From: Gemmataceae bacterium
GTDB lineage: Bacteria > Planctomycetota > Planctomycetia > Gemmatales > Gemmataceae
Length of the DNA: 64,000 nt
Direction of reading: 5' to 3'
Assembly: GCA_022842245.1 (NCBI GenBank)
Contig: JALHPZ010000013.1
Coordinates: 1 to 64,000, forward strand
The position numbers and the translations under genes are program-made. Numbering within the stretch: the stretch's first letter is position 1; every line of letters starts with the position of its first letter. Below are positions 30,043 through 38,035 of the stretch, in pieces. The notes beneath the pieces were generated by a model. It saw only the letters and a list, made by a program, of their open reading frames with translations. It ran no database searches and had not been told where the DNA came from.

Positions 30043-30158
30043 ATGGCCCGCTGATGACGCGGACCTTCGGACGCAGATGAAATCCTGATAGAACCATTCA
30101 TCATTGGTTTTCATCATCTTCCATCAGCGTCCGAAGGTCCGCGTCATCAGCGGGCCAT
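30043..30158. repeat. Perfect 32-base inverted repeat between convergent genes
   Basis: Arms 30043-30074 and 30127-30158 (atggcccgctgatgacgcgg onward) are exact reverse complements, with a 52-base AT-rich spacer. The element fills almost the whole 121 bp gap between two convergent genes and may end transcription from both sides. Its exactness also fits a recently inserted or copied element. Confidence 0.85.
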
Positions 30159-30161
30159 CAA

Positions 30162-31553
30162 TCACCCGCCCAAATCCAGTGCGTTCAAAATCAAATCCCT
30201 CACATCCGTCATAGGCACCGACGCGCCGGGGTTCGGGCCGTGTCCGACGAGGATCGGGCGGTCGAGCGGGTCGGCGGCGGGCAGGCCGTGGCTGCCCCGG
30301 ACGATGGCTGGGTCGAGCGGCACCACGTCGAAGATCGTGCGGAAGCCGAGCTTCTTCTGAATCAATCGACGGGCGGCCCGCAGCTTCGGCGCGAGGAGTT
30401 TCGGGTTCCAGAACAGTTCGCACGGGTCGAAGCCGGGCTTGTGGTGGATCGCCACGGCCCGCGCGTAATCGGGCGCGACGGCGTCGTCCAGCCAGAACGG
30501 ATACGCGAACCAGGCGTTCGGCTTCGATAGCAAAATCAATTCGCCGGAGCGTTCGTGGTCGAGGCCGATCGCGGCCCGCTCCTCGCCGACGAGCACGCGA
30601 TCGACGCCGGGCAGCGTCGCCAGCAGTTCGCGGACCTTCGGTATGTCAGCGGCGTCCTTCACGTAGACGTGCGCCAGCTTATGATCGACGACGGCGAACG
30701 CCCGGCTGTCGTAGAGATCGAGTTGTTCGCCGAACGGACCGGGTCGTACTTCCAGCAATCCCGCCGCTCGCAGAACACGGTTCGGCAGCACCGGCGTATC
30801 CACGTCGCAGTGGCCGTACTCGCTGACGATCCAGACCTTCGCACCGGCGGCCTTTGCGGCATCGAGCAGCGGAGCGCAATCGTCGTCGAGTTGCTTCACG
30901 AACTTCGGCATGTCGCAGCCGGACGGGCCGTGACGCTGCGGCTCGTAGTCCAGGTGCGGCAGGTAGACGAGCGTCAGCTCCGGCGTCTTGTCAGAGACGA
31001 GACTCGCGGCGGCCGTCGCGATCCACGTCGTGCAGGCACGCCCCGCCGTCGGGCCCCAGAAACTCGGGAACGGGAACCGTCCTAGCTTCTTTTCCAATTC
31101 CGTTGCGATGGTTTTTGGTGAACTGGAAATACCGAACGCCTTGTTGCCGTCGACGCCGTACCACGGCTTCGGCGTCACGCTGAACGCGACACCGGCGCCC
31201 TGGTTGAACCACCAGAACAACTTCGCGGCTTCGAACTCCCGTCCGCGTTCGGCCGCCCGCTTCTTCGCCGTCGCGTAGAGCGGCTCGGCCTGCATCAGCC
31301 GGTTCGATTGCTGCCAGAAGCGGACTTCGTTCGTATCGCGGAAGAGCCAGCCGTTGGCGACGACGCCGTGGATGCTCGGTGGTTGCCCCGTCAGGATCGT
31401 CGCCTGCGCCGTGCAGGTGACGGCCGGCAGCACCTCCGGCATGTTCGCGCACCAGCCAGACTCCGCCACCGCTTTCAATCGCGGGGCGAATTCGAGCAGG
31501 CGCGGCGTCAGACCAACGGCATTGACGAGAACGATCGGGGCGGGCATACTCAC
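30162..31553 (-). CDS. Alkaline phosphatase superfamily protein (phosphodiesterase-like)
   Basis: A 463-residue metal-dependent hydrolase of the nucleotide pyrophosphatase/phosphonoacetate hydrolase branch. The nucleophile region is PAVTCTAQATILTG (Thr46 probable). Other metal-ligand motifs are YLPHLDYEPQRHG and VWIVSEYGHCDVD. The first metal site reads LVNAVGLTP instead of the common VxxDG; I recall this variant from related planctomycete proteins. No signal peptide is seen. The start is GTG at 31553, overlapping the upstream stop as GTGA, or ATG at 31547. The substrate is unknown. Confidence 0.8.
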   Translation of the reverse strand: MSMPAPIVLVNAVGLTPRLLEFAPRLKAVAESGWCANMPEVLPAVTCTAQATILTGQPPSIHGVVANGWLFRDTNEVRFWQQSNRLMQAEPLYATAKKRAAERGREFEAAKLFWWFNQGAGVAFSVTPKPWYGVDGNKAFGISSSPKTIATELEKKLGRFPFPSFWGPTAGRACTTWIATAAASLVSDKTPELTLVYLPHLDYEPQRHGPSGCDMPKFVKQLDDDCAPLLDAAKAAGAKVWIVSEYGHCDVDTPVLPNRVLRAAGLLEVRPGPFGEQLDLYDSRAFAVVDHKLAHVYVKDAADIPKVRELLATLPGVDRVLVGEERAAIGLDHERSGELILLSKPNAWFAYPFWLDDAVAPDYARAVAIHHKPGFDPCELFWNPKLLAPKLRAARRLIQKKLGFRTIFDVVPLDPAIVRGSHGLPAADPLDRPILVGHGPNPGASVPMTDVRDLILNALDLGG

Positions 31554-32431
31554 TTCTGCTTCGAATGCCAGACTTTCCAGCCGATTTCAAATTCAGCCAT
31601 CTTCCATTCGACGCCCATGAAGGCGCTCTCGACCGTCGGCTCGGCGACCATTTCATTGGGTTTGAAGCCGGCGGCGAAGGCAAAGAACTTGTCCCCTTCG
31701 ATTCCGTACATCATGTATTCGACCACGCTGGCCGCGAGGATCTCGAAGTCCTTCGACTTCACGCCACCCGTGACATGTTCGAGACGGGATGGGGCGGGCT
31801 TGGACTTCGTACCGACGACGGCCGCCTTGGCTTTCGTCCGATAATCGGCCAGTGCCGCACCGCCCACGGTCTTCACATGCATCAGCTTGCCAAATCCGAG
31901 TTGTACCCATTCGGGCAGTGAGCCGGTCGTCGGACTGGTGCCGGCTTTCTTATTGAGCAACGCCGCGGCGACGATCATCGAAACGGGACCGCTCAGTTCC
32001 GAGTCCTTCGTCTTCTCGCCAGCCTCGACGAAGATCGCCGCGGACGGAACATCGCCGCGGACGTTGATCGTGAACCAGTCCTTTGGGTCGGGCCGGGATT
32101 GGGTCACGACTCGCACGTACGAAGTGAATTCTCGCGGGTCGCCGACGACGACGATCGTGAGCTTTCCGGGCCAAAGCATCTCGTCGAGCTTGAGCGCCTT
32201 ATGGGCCTGGACGAACGTCTTCTGGGCCGATTCGGCGATGGCCTTCGCCCGCGATTCGGAGAGCGAGGAGATCACCTGCAGGTTCTTCGTTTCCGCGGTG
32301 GCGAGTTTCTTCAGACCGGCCTTGTTGAGGCTCGCGGTCACGGCCGACTTCTGACCGGAGGCTTTGTCATCCTGTGCCGTTGCCGACATGGCGATGCCGG
32401 CGACGAGGACGAAGGCGAAGCGGAATTTCAC
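31550..32431 (-). CDS. Exported protein, degenerate peptidase-like
   Basis: A 293-residue protein with a Sec signal peptide (FRFAFVLVAGIAMSATAQ). The layout recalls planctomycete exported peptidase-MA-like (DUF1570-type) proteins: a central WPGKLTIVVVGDPREFTSYV segment and LPEWVQLGFGKLMHV near residue 195. In active relatives an HExxH motif comes before LPEWxxxG; here the corresponding helix (GPVSMIVAAALLNKKAG) has no His or Glu. It is therefore probably non-catalytic. This assignment is tentative. The start is GTG at 32431 behind ggagg. It is coupled to the phosphatase-superfamily gene. Confidence 0.5.
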   Translation of the reverse strand: MKFRFAFVLVAGIAMSATAQDDKASGQKSAVTASLNKAGLKKLATAETKNLQVISSLSESRAKAIAESAQKTFVQAHKALKLDEMLWPGKLTIVVVGDPREFTSYVRVVTQSRPDPKDWFTINVRGDVPSAAIFVEAGEKTKDSELSGPVSMIVAAALLNKKAGTSPTTGSLPEWVQLGFGKLMHVKTVGGAALADYRTKAKAAVVGTKSKPAPSRLEHVTGGVKSKDFEILAASVVEYMMYGIEGDKFFAFAAGFKPNEMVAEPTVESAFMGVEWKMAEFEIGWKVWHSKQK

Positions 32432-32534
32432 GGGAGGATCCTCCGGGGAATCGCGTGGCCGGGAGCATCGGCTTCAAGATACTGTAATCGGAAACGACCG
32501 CCCCGACGAAGCCAAAATCGATCGAGCTTTCCCC

Positions 32535-34664
32535 ATGCCCCCGACCGGAACGTCGCCCAGCGCCGAGCGCCCGCCCGTCGAGGCGGTGCGCGCGGTTCTC
32601 GCGGCGAAGGATCGTGTCACCCAGTCGAAGCTCGTGGCGGAACTTGCTAAGGAATTCCATCTCTCTCGCGACGTGCTTGGCGTATTCAACCGGCTTGCGG
32701 CCGCGCCCGGCGGGCACCGACTGGCGCTCCTCTTTGTCGAGCGAATGCCCGCGCCGATTCCTTCCGGCTTGCTCCTGCTGGCGGCCCCGTTGCTCCAGGC
32801 TCGCGATGTCGGCCCGCACCTGCGCGTCGCAGTAGCCGGCCGGCTCATCGGCACCCTGCCCGATCGGCCGGAATCGATCGGCCCGATCGTCCGCGCCCTC
32901 ACCGCCGGACTCGGCAAGACGCGCACACTCGAACGGCTCATCCAACTCCAGTCCCGCGTCGAGAAGTCCGAAACGCTCGATCGCATCGTCGCGGAAGCGG
33001 ACCGATCGACGCGGCTGCGCTGTCCGAAGTGCACGGCGAGGCTCTCGCGTGCGGCGCTGATCCGCCACTTGTGGAACAAACACCGGCTGGTGTACGAACG
33101 TGGCGGCGCCCGGGAACCGGGGCCGATTGTCGAGCAGGCCGTCGCGGCCTACGGCGAATCCCGCGAAACCGACTCGCTCGATCGCGTGTACGCCGTCACC
33201 GAGCAGATGTACGAAGGCGTCGAGCCGAAGCAGATTCACCAGGCGATCCTCACGCGGCTCGGTACGGCTGCGGCCGACCCCGCCTCGTTGGCGAAGGCGG
33301 CCGGGGAGGATTCCTGCGGCCTCTGTCCGACCTGCTATGTCGCTCTGCCGCCGGGAATTCCTCGGGCACCCGCACCGCTCGTCCTGGCCAGCGGCCGGCT
33401 CGTCGGCGAGGGTTACGCGGTCGAAGCGATCAAACGTAAGATTGTGATCGCGTTTCCCGACGGTTCGGTCGACCGGCTGCCCGATCCGAACGACCGGTCG
33501 AACTCGCGGGAATTCGCGGCCAAGGTGGGCGCCGGACTGGCCGGCGGCGCGTTGCTCCTCGCCGCGGCGCTGCCAACGAAACCCTTGCTGCCGACGGTCG
33601 GAGTCTCGCTTACGGCGATCGGGGCCTACGCGGGGCTGCTCTTCCGGGAACGTCGCGTGCCGAAGCCGGACGTACGGGCACTCGCGGCCGCATGGACGGA
33701 ACTGGTGCCCGGCATCGGCCGATCACCGCGCGCGATCCGCTTCCTCTCCCGGCTCTGCCGCTCCAGCTACGGACTCGGCGAACCCGATACCCGTTCGAAA
33801 CCATTGTGGGAACTCGTTGAACACGCCGCCGTGCTGGCCGAGAAAGGCGTGGCCCAGACGCAACTGTTCGCCGCGGCACGGCTGCTCCAGGCCAACGATT
33901 CCTCACGCATCGGGAAGGAGTGGATGAATCAACTCCTCGATGTGTTCGAGCCTTTCCTGCGTGGCGAGGTCGCGCCGGCCTACGCCGAGACCGTCGCCGA
34001 GATCCTGCTTGAAGGAGACCACCTCACAGAACGGGATGCGGCCCGACTGCGGATACTTCTGCCGGCCGCCGCCTACGACGCCGGACTGACATCGGCCGGA
34101 CTCGCCCACCTGGGGAATTGGTGCCCCAACTTCGGACGACTGCTCGCCGGAAACGCCGACTGGCTGGACCTGCTCCAGGAACTCTGGCGGCTGCGGAATA
34201 CCCGACCTTGGGAAAACGCCATTGGTCCGGCGCAGTCCGTCTTCGACCTGACGCGGAAGGGCGGCGCGAAGACGCTGCTCGCCTATCCCGACACGCTGCT
34301 CGTCGCGGAGGTCGCCGAACTGGGCGACGTTCTCATCGGCCGGCGAGGCGTGACCGTCGGCGATTCCACCGTGGCAGACCCGGATGCGCCGGTCCGGATC
34401 GAGGCGGGCAAGAAGGGGAACGCGATCCTTGTTTTCGGACCGCACCGGATCGCCGTCGAGGACAAGCTGACCGAGCGTTCCGTACGGTTGTTGCGGAGCT
34501 GGATGAAATTCCGCGCCGAGCGGCTGATGCCCGCGGCCGGTCGATCCGCCGGCGCGGCGATGCCGGATCGGATCCGCCAGATGCTCGATCCCGCCATCGC
34601 GACCTGCCCGATGTGTTCCACACGCGCCTTCATCCGCGTCGGCGAGGTCGGGCAGGCGATGTGA
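32535..34664 (+). CDS. Large membrane protein with zinc-finger-like motifs, unknown function
   Basis: A 709-residue protein without a recognised family. Three cysteine clusters are visible. The first is a C2H2-type finger, C163-x2-C166-x11-H178-x4-H183 (RCPKCTARLSRAALIRH...). The second is CGLCPTC at 261-267, and the third is CPMC at 691-694. Two adjacent transmembrane helices lie at about 331-370 (GAGLAGGALLLAAALP, then GVSLTAIGAYAGLLF). The N-terminal ~150 residues and the region after the membrane are helical. It could be a membrane-tethered zinc protein. The start at 32535 (ATG) is the first that clears the upstream divergent promoter zone. Confidence 0.55.
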   Translation: MPPTGTSPSAERPPVEAVRAVLAAKDRVTQSKLVAELAKEFHLSRDVLGVFNRLAAAPGGHRLALLFVERMPAPIPSGLLLLAAPLLQARDVGPHLRVAVAGRLIGTLPDRPESIGPIVRALTAGLGKTRTLERLIQLQSRVEKSETLDRIVAEADRSTRLRCPKCTARLSRAALIRHLWNKHRLVYERGGAREPGPIVEQAVAAYGESRETDSLDRVYAVTEQMYEGVEPKQIHQAILTRLGTAAADPASLAKAAGEDSCGLCPTCYVALPPGIPRAPAPLVLASGRLVGEGYAVEAIKRKIVIAFPDGSVDRLPDPNDRSNSREFAAKVGAGLAGGALLLAAALPTKPLLPTVGVSLTAIGAYAGLLFRERRVPKPDVRALAAAWTELVPGIGRSPRAIRFLSRLCRSSYGLGEPDTRSKPLWELVEHAAVLAEKGVAQTQLFAAARLLQANDSSRIGKEWMNQLLDVFEPFLRGEVAPAYAETVAEILLEGDHLTERDAARLRILLPAAAYDAGLTSAGLAHLGNWCPNFGRLLAGNADWLDLLQELWRLRNTRPWENAIGPAQSVFDLTRKGGAKTLLAYPDTLLVAEVAELGDVLIGRRGVTVGDSTVADPDAPVRIEAGKKGNAILVFGPHRIAVEDKLTERSVRLLRSWMKFRAERLMPAAGRSAGAAMPDRIRQMLDPAIATCPMCSTRAFIRVGEVGQAM

Positions 34665-34670
34665 ACGGCA

Positions 34671-35441
34671 TCAGCCCGGAACGGACCGGCCGATCTGCTT
34701 CAACATGAGCTTCACGTCGTCCCAGCATTCGAACTTCAGTTTACGCTCGTCCGGCGTACCTTCGGCGCGAAGCAAGTAGGACGGGTGGTACGTGCAGACG
34801 AGCGGGACGCCGTTGTAGTCGTAGAGATGGCCCCGCAGTTTCGTGATGCCCGTCGTATTGGCGAGAAGGTTGTTCGCCGCGACGCCGCCAAGGCAGAGGA
34901 TCACCTTCGGCGCCAGCAGGGCGAGTTGTCGATCGAGAAACGGCCGGCAGTTCCGGCATTCGTCCACGTGCGGTTTGCGATTGTTCGGCGGCCGGCACTT
35001 GAGGACATTGCAGATGTAGATCTCGTCCCGCATCAATCCGGCCTTTTCGATGATGCGGTTCAGTAGTTGCCCGGCCTTGCCGACGAACGGCTCGCCCTGT
35101 CGGTCTTCGTCACCGCCAGGGGCTTCGCCGACGAAAACGATTTCAGGTGTGGGATTCCCAACACCGAAGACCGTCTGCGTACGCGTCGAAAAGAGTTCGG
35201 GGCACCTATTGCAGTTGGCCACTTCGTTCGCAAGCACCGCCAGCGCTTTCCGGGTATCGACGGACGGGGACGACGTCGGAGGCGCGGGCACGAGAGGCGA
35301 CAAAGCCGGTCGTGGAATCTGTTCCGGTGGCGCTTCGCTTCGGATCGCGACGGGCGAGGATGCGGGAAGAAACTCGACCCCCGCCGCAACGAGCGAGTCG
35401 AGGCGGTGTTTGATCTGCGTTCGGGGATCGGTCGGATGCAT
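34671..35441 (-). CDS. Uracil-DNA glycosylase, family 4 (iron-sulfur)
   Basis: Removes uracil from DNA to start base-excision repair. The 256-residue protein has the family 4 active-site motif [20 protein letters not shown] (105-124) and the second motif [10 protein letters not shown]. Four cysteines, Cys77, Cys80, Cys149 and Cys165, should hold a [4Fe-4S] cluster. A Pro/Ser-rich N-terminal extension (about residues 25-62) is longer than in minimal thermophile enzymes. It converges with the zinc-motif membrane protein gene with 6 bp between stops. Confidence 0.93.
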   Translation of the reverse strand: MHPTDPRTQIKHRLDSLVAAGVEFLPASSPVAIRSEAPPEQIPRPALSPLVPAPPTSSPSVDTRKALAVLANEVANCNRCPELFSTRTQTVFGVGNPTPEIVFVGEAPGGDEDRQGEPFVGKAGQLLNRIIEKAGLMRDEIYICNVLKCRPPNNRKPHVDECRNCRPFLDRQLALLAPKVILCLGGVAANNLLANTTGITKLRGHLYDYNGVPLVCTYHPSYLLRAEGTPDERKLKFECWDDVKLMLKQIGRSVPG

Positions 35442-35454
35442 AGGCTCGAACCAT

Positions 35455-35478
35455 GCCCGCGCACCACCGTGCGCGGGC
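35455..35478 (-). terminator. Stem-loop after cysI
   Basis: A perfect 10-base stem (gcccgcgcac / gtgcgcgggc, loop cacc) lies between the cysI stop and the start of the uracil-DNA glycosylase gene. There is no T-tract on either strand, so it may attenuate or stabilise rather than terminate. Confidence 0.4.
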
Positions 35479-35487
35479 TTGCCAACT

Positions 35488-37197
35488 CTACTTCACCACC
35501 GGGCCGATCAGTTCCTGTAGCCGGTTCAGTCCGACGCGGTGGCAGTAGTCGCCGAACAGTTCCGCACCCTGGCGCTCGGCCTTGAAGGCCTTGAAGACGT
35601 TGTTCAGCTTCCCCGGCAACTGCTCGATCGGCACGCTGTCCTGCACTTCGAAGTTCATCCGCCGGCCGTAGCTGTCGCCACCGATGTAGAGCGTGTACTT
35701 CGAACCGGACCGTCCGACCAAACCGATCTCGCTCTGGAACGGTCGGGCACAGCCGTTGGGGCAGCCGGTCATGCGCACGCTGATCGGCTCGCCGGCAAGA
35801 CCGAGTTCCGCGAGCATCGGCTCTATCTGGTCCACGAGGCCGGGCAGGGAGCGTTCGCTCTCGCTGATGGCGAGGCCGCAGGTCGGGATCGCCGGGCATG
35901 CCATGCTCCACTTCTGGAGCATCGAAAGATTCTCCGGCTTCGGGATGCCATACTCGTTGAGCAACGAGTCGATCGCGGCCTTGTTCGCGCCGTCAATCTC
36001 GCCGAGCAGGATATCCTGCTGGGTGCTGATGCGGACGATGCAATCGAATTTCGACACGATGGCGCGGAGGCCGCTGCGGAGGCGGTAGCTGCCTTCGTCC
36101 TTGATGCGGCCGTTCTCGACGGAGAGGCCGAGGAAGAATTTGCCGTTCGCCTGTTTGTGCCAGCCGAGGTGCAGGTCGAGGCCGGTGATCGGCGCATCGA
36201 CAAGCGGGCGTAGGGGCTTTTTGAAGTAGTCCCGGGAAAAGACCTCGCGGAACTTCTCGACGCCCCAATCCTTCATGACGTACTTCAAGCGTGCCCGCTT
36301 GCGGTCCGAGCGATTGCCGTGATCTTTGTAGAGCCGCACGACGGCTTCCGCGGCGGGAACTACTTCATCGGGTTCGAGGAAGCACACCGGTTGGGCAAGC
36401 AATGGGTAAGTGTCCGGCTTGCTGTTTGTGTTGCCCTGCCCGCCGCCAACGTACAGGTTGTAACCGACCGGCTGGTTCTTCTCGCTAATCGCAAGGAAGC
36501 CGAGGCACTGCGCGAGGATATCGGTGCAGTTATCATGCGGCAGGGCGAAGCCGGTCTTGAACTTCCGCGGCAGGTAGATGTCCCCGTAGATCGGCTCGGC
36601 CACTTCGGGCGCGGCGAACGTCTCCTGCTTCTCGCCGTTGAGCCAGATCTCGTGGTACGCCCCGGCTCCGGCGCGTGGGGCGAGGTGCGCCGCCACTTTA
36701 TCAGCCAGTTCCTGCATCTGCACACGCACCGGATCGCCGGTCGAGGCCGGGCAGGCGATCACGTTCCGGTTCACGTCGCCGCAGGCGCCGAGCGTGCTCA
36801 CGAACGCGTCGTTCATCGCCGCGATGGATGCTTTCAGACCGCCCTTCAGGATGCCGTGGAATTGGATCGATTGCCGAGTCGTGAGTCGCAGTGTACCGTT
36901 GGCGTACTTCCCACAGATGTCGTCCATTGCCAGGTACTGCGCCGGCGTCAGTTTCCCGCCGGGCAGTTTGAGGCGAATCATGAACATGTACGCCTTCCCC
37001 GCCGGCTTATCTCGCTTTTTGCGGGCGTCCCGGTCCTCTTGCTGATAGCTGCCGTGGAACTTCAAGAGCTGCTTGCTCTCTTCTCCGAAGTGGTCGGCGT
37101 CCGACGCCAGTTCTTCCGCGAGCGTTCCCCGCAAGAACCGACTGGCGGTTTTGATTCCCTCTACGGGCGACGGCTTCGGCGCGGCATCGTTCGACAT
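35488..37197 (-). CDS. cysI: Assimilatory sulfite reductase hemoprotein
   Basis: Reduces sulfite to sulfide for cysteine synthesis using siroheme and a [4Fe-4S] cluster. The 569-residue protein has the two cysteine pairs Cys434/Cys440 ([11 protein letters not shown]) and Cys479/Cys483 ([11 protein letters not shown]). These are at the same residue numbers as in the E. coli hemoprotein (570 residues). Duplicated ferrite-reductase half-domains are visible ([27 protein letters not shown]). No flavoprotein partner (cysJ) or other cys gene is adjacent, so a ferredoxin or a distant CysJ may supply electrons. Confidence 0.93.
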   Translation of the reverse strand: MSNDAAPKPSPVEGIKTASRFLRGTLAEELASDADHFGEESKQLLKFHGSYQQEDRDARKKRDKPAGKAYMFMIRLKLPGGKLTPAQYLAMDDICGKYANGTLRLTTRQSIQFHGILKGGLKASIAAMNDAFVSTLGACGDVNRNVIACPASTGDPVRVQMQELADKVAAHLAPRAGAGAYHEIWLNGEKQETFAAPEVAEPIYGDIYLPRKFKTGFALPHDNCTDILAQCLGFLAISEKNQPVGYNLYVGGGQGNTNSKPDTYPLLAQPVCFLEPDEVVPAAEAVVRLYKDHGNRSDRKRARLKYVMKDWGVEKFREVFSRDYFKKPLRPLVDAPITGLDLHLGWHKQANGKFFLGLSVENGRIKDEGSYRLRSGLRAIVSKFDCIVRISTQQDILLGEIDGANKAAIDSLLNEYGIPKPENLSMLQKWSMACPAIPTCGLAISESERSLPGLVDQIEPMLAELGLAGEPISVRMTGCPNGCARPFQSEIGLVGRSGSKYTLYIGGDSYGRRMNFEVQDSVPIEQLPGKLNNVFKAFKAERQGAELFGDYCHRVGLNRLQELIGPVVK

Positions 37198-37501
37198 CGG
37201 TGTTCGTCATCCTTAGCAATGGATCGCCGCGACGGCGCACTCGCTCCGCACGGCCGCTCCTGAACTCTTGGTATTATCGGCAGACGCCGCCGACAATATC
37301 GCACCAATTACACGACTATCTTGATAAAGATAATTTACCATCGCCCCGCTTACTGTCAAGATGCGTTGATCGTGACAGTCCCCCTCCGATTATGAAGATT
37401 ACCTCCGAACTTGCACCATCGGCTGCTGAAGGTTTTCGCACGTCTCCGTCGATAAGCGGCCAATACGCACCATGAATGGCCGACAGGGGGGACTGCCAGC
37501 C
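37198..37501. other. Noncoding divergent region between cysI and the small unknown gene
   Basis: About 300 bases, AT-richer in the middle (ttgataaagataatttacca near 37320-37339), that must carry the divergent promoters. I searched by eye for a SAM-type riboswitch or cysteine-regulator site and saw none. A short frame starting at 37472 belongs to the downstream gene if its ATG is used. Confidence 0.5.
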
Positions 37502-38035
37502 GTGATTGATCGCCCGACGCCAATTTCTTTGAATCTTGGATTTTTAACCGCAATCGCCGAAGGGACCGGACACTTGGGCGGTTACCTGGTGACCAACGCC
37601 TGGGGCCGACCGCTCGAATTTCGATTGACCTCCTGTGTGCAGCCGAACCGCGTGCAGGAGATCCTCTACGGCGCAACGCTGCGGGAGTACGTCCTCGCGG
37701 ACCTGATCGGCAAAACGCTGATCGAGAAGACCGCGACGCAGCCAGCGCTCGTCGTGGTTGATTCGCCGGCGCTGCTGCCGCTGCGCGCCCGCATCGACAT
37801 CCCAGTCATCGCGATCGCGGCCGACGCGAAGACGCACCCGGAAACGCTCGCCATCCGGCACGATCGTTCCAAACAGCCCATCCTCTACCCGGTCCGGTTC
37901 TCCGACGACGGTCCTCGCATCGAGCAACTACTCGACGCCATCGACGCCGCCGTCGAGTTATCCGAGCCGTTCACGCGCGTCCGCGAAGCCATTATCGAGG
38001 CCCGCAAGATGGGGGTGACGAATCGTGCCGCCTGA
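37502..38035 (+). CDS. Hypothetical protein coupled to a SNF2 ATPase
   Basis: A 177-residue protein of unknown function. It begins VIDRPTPISLNLGFLTAI and contains GHLGGYLVTNAWGRPLEFRL and a central beta-alpha segment (ALVVVDSPALLPLRARI). No signal peptide, membrane segment or catalytic motif is seen. The GTG at 37502 has a gggggg ribosome binding site nine bases before it; the ATG at 37472 has none. Its last 11 bases overlap the start of the SNF2 gene in another frame, so the two are probably translated together and may act together. Confidence 0.55.
   Translation: MIDRPTPISLNLGFLTAIAEGTGHLGGYLVTNAWGRPLEFRLTSCVQPNRVQEILYGATLREYVLADLIGKTLIEKTATQPALVVVDSPALLPLRARIDIPVIAIAADAKTHPETLAIRHDRSKQPILYPVRFSDDGPRIEQLLDAIDAAVELSEPFTRVREAIIEARKMGVTNRAA

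Noticed and set aside
37198..37471. Riboswitch or cysteine-pathway leader upstream of cysI
   Set aside because: No SAM-riboswitch-like helices or conserved core could be found by eye.
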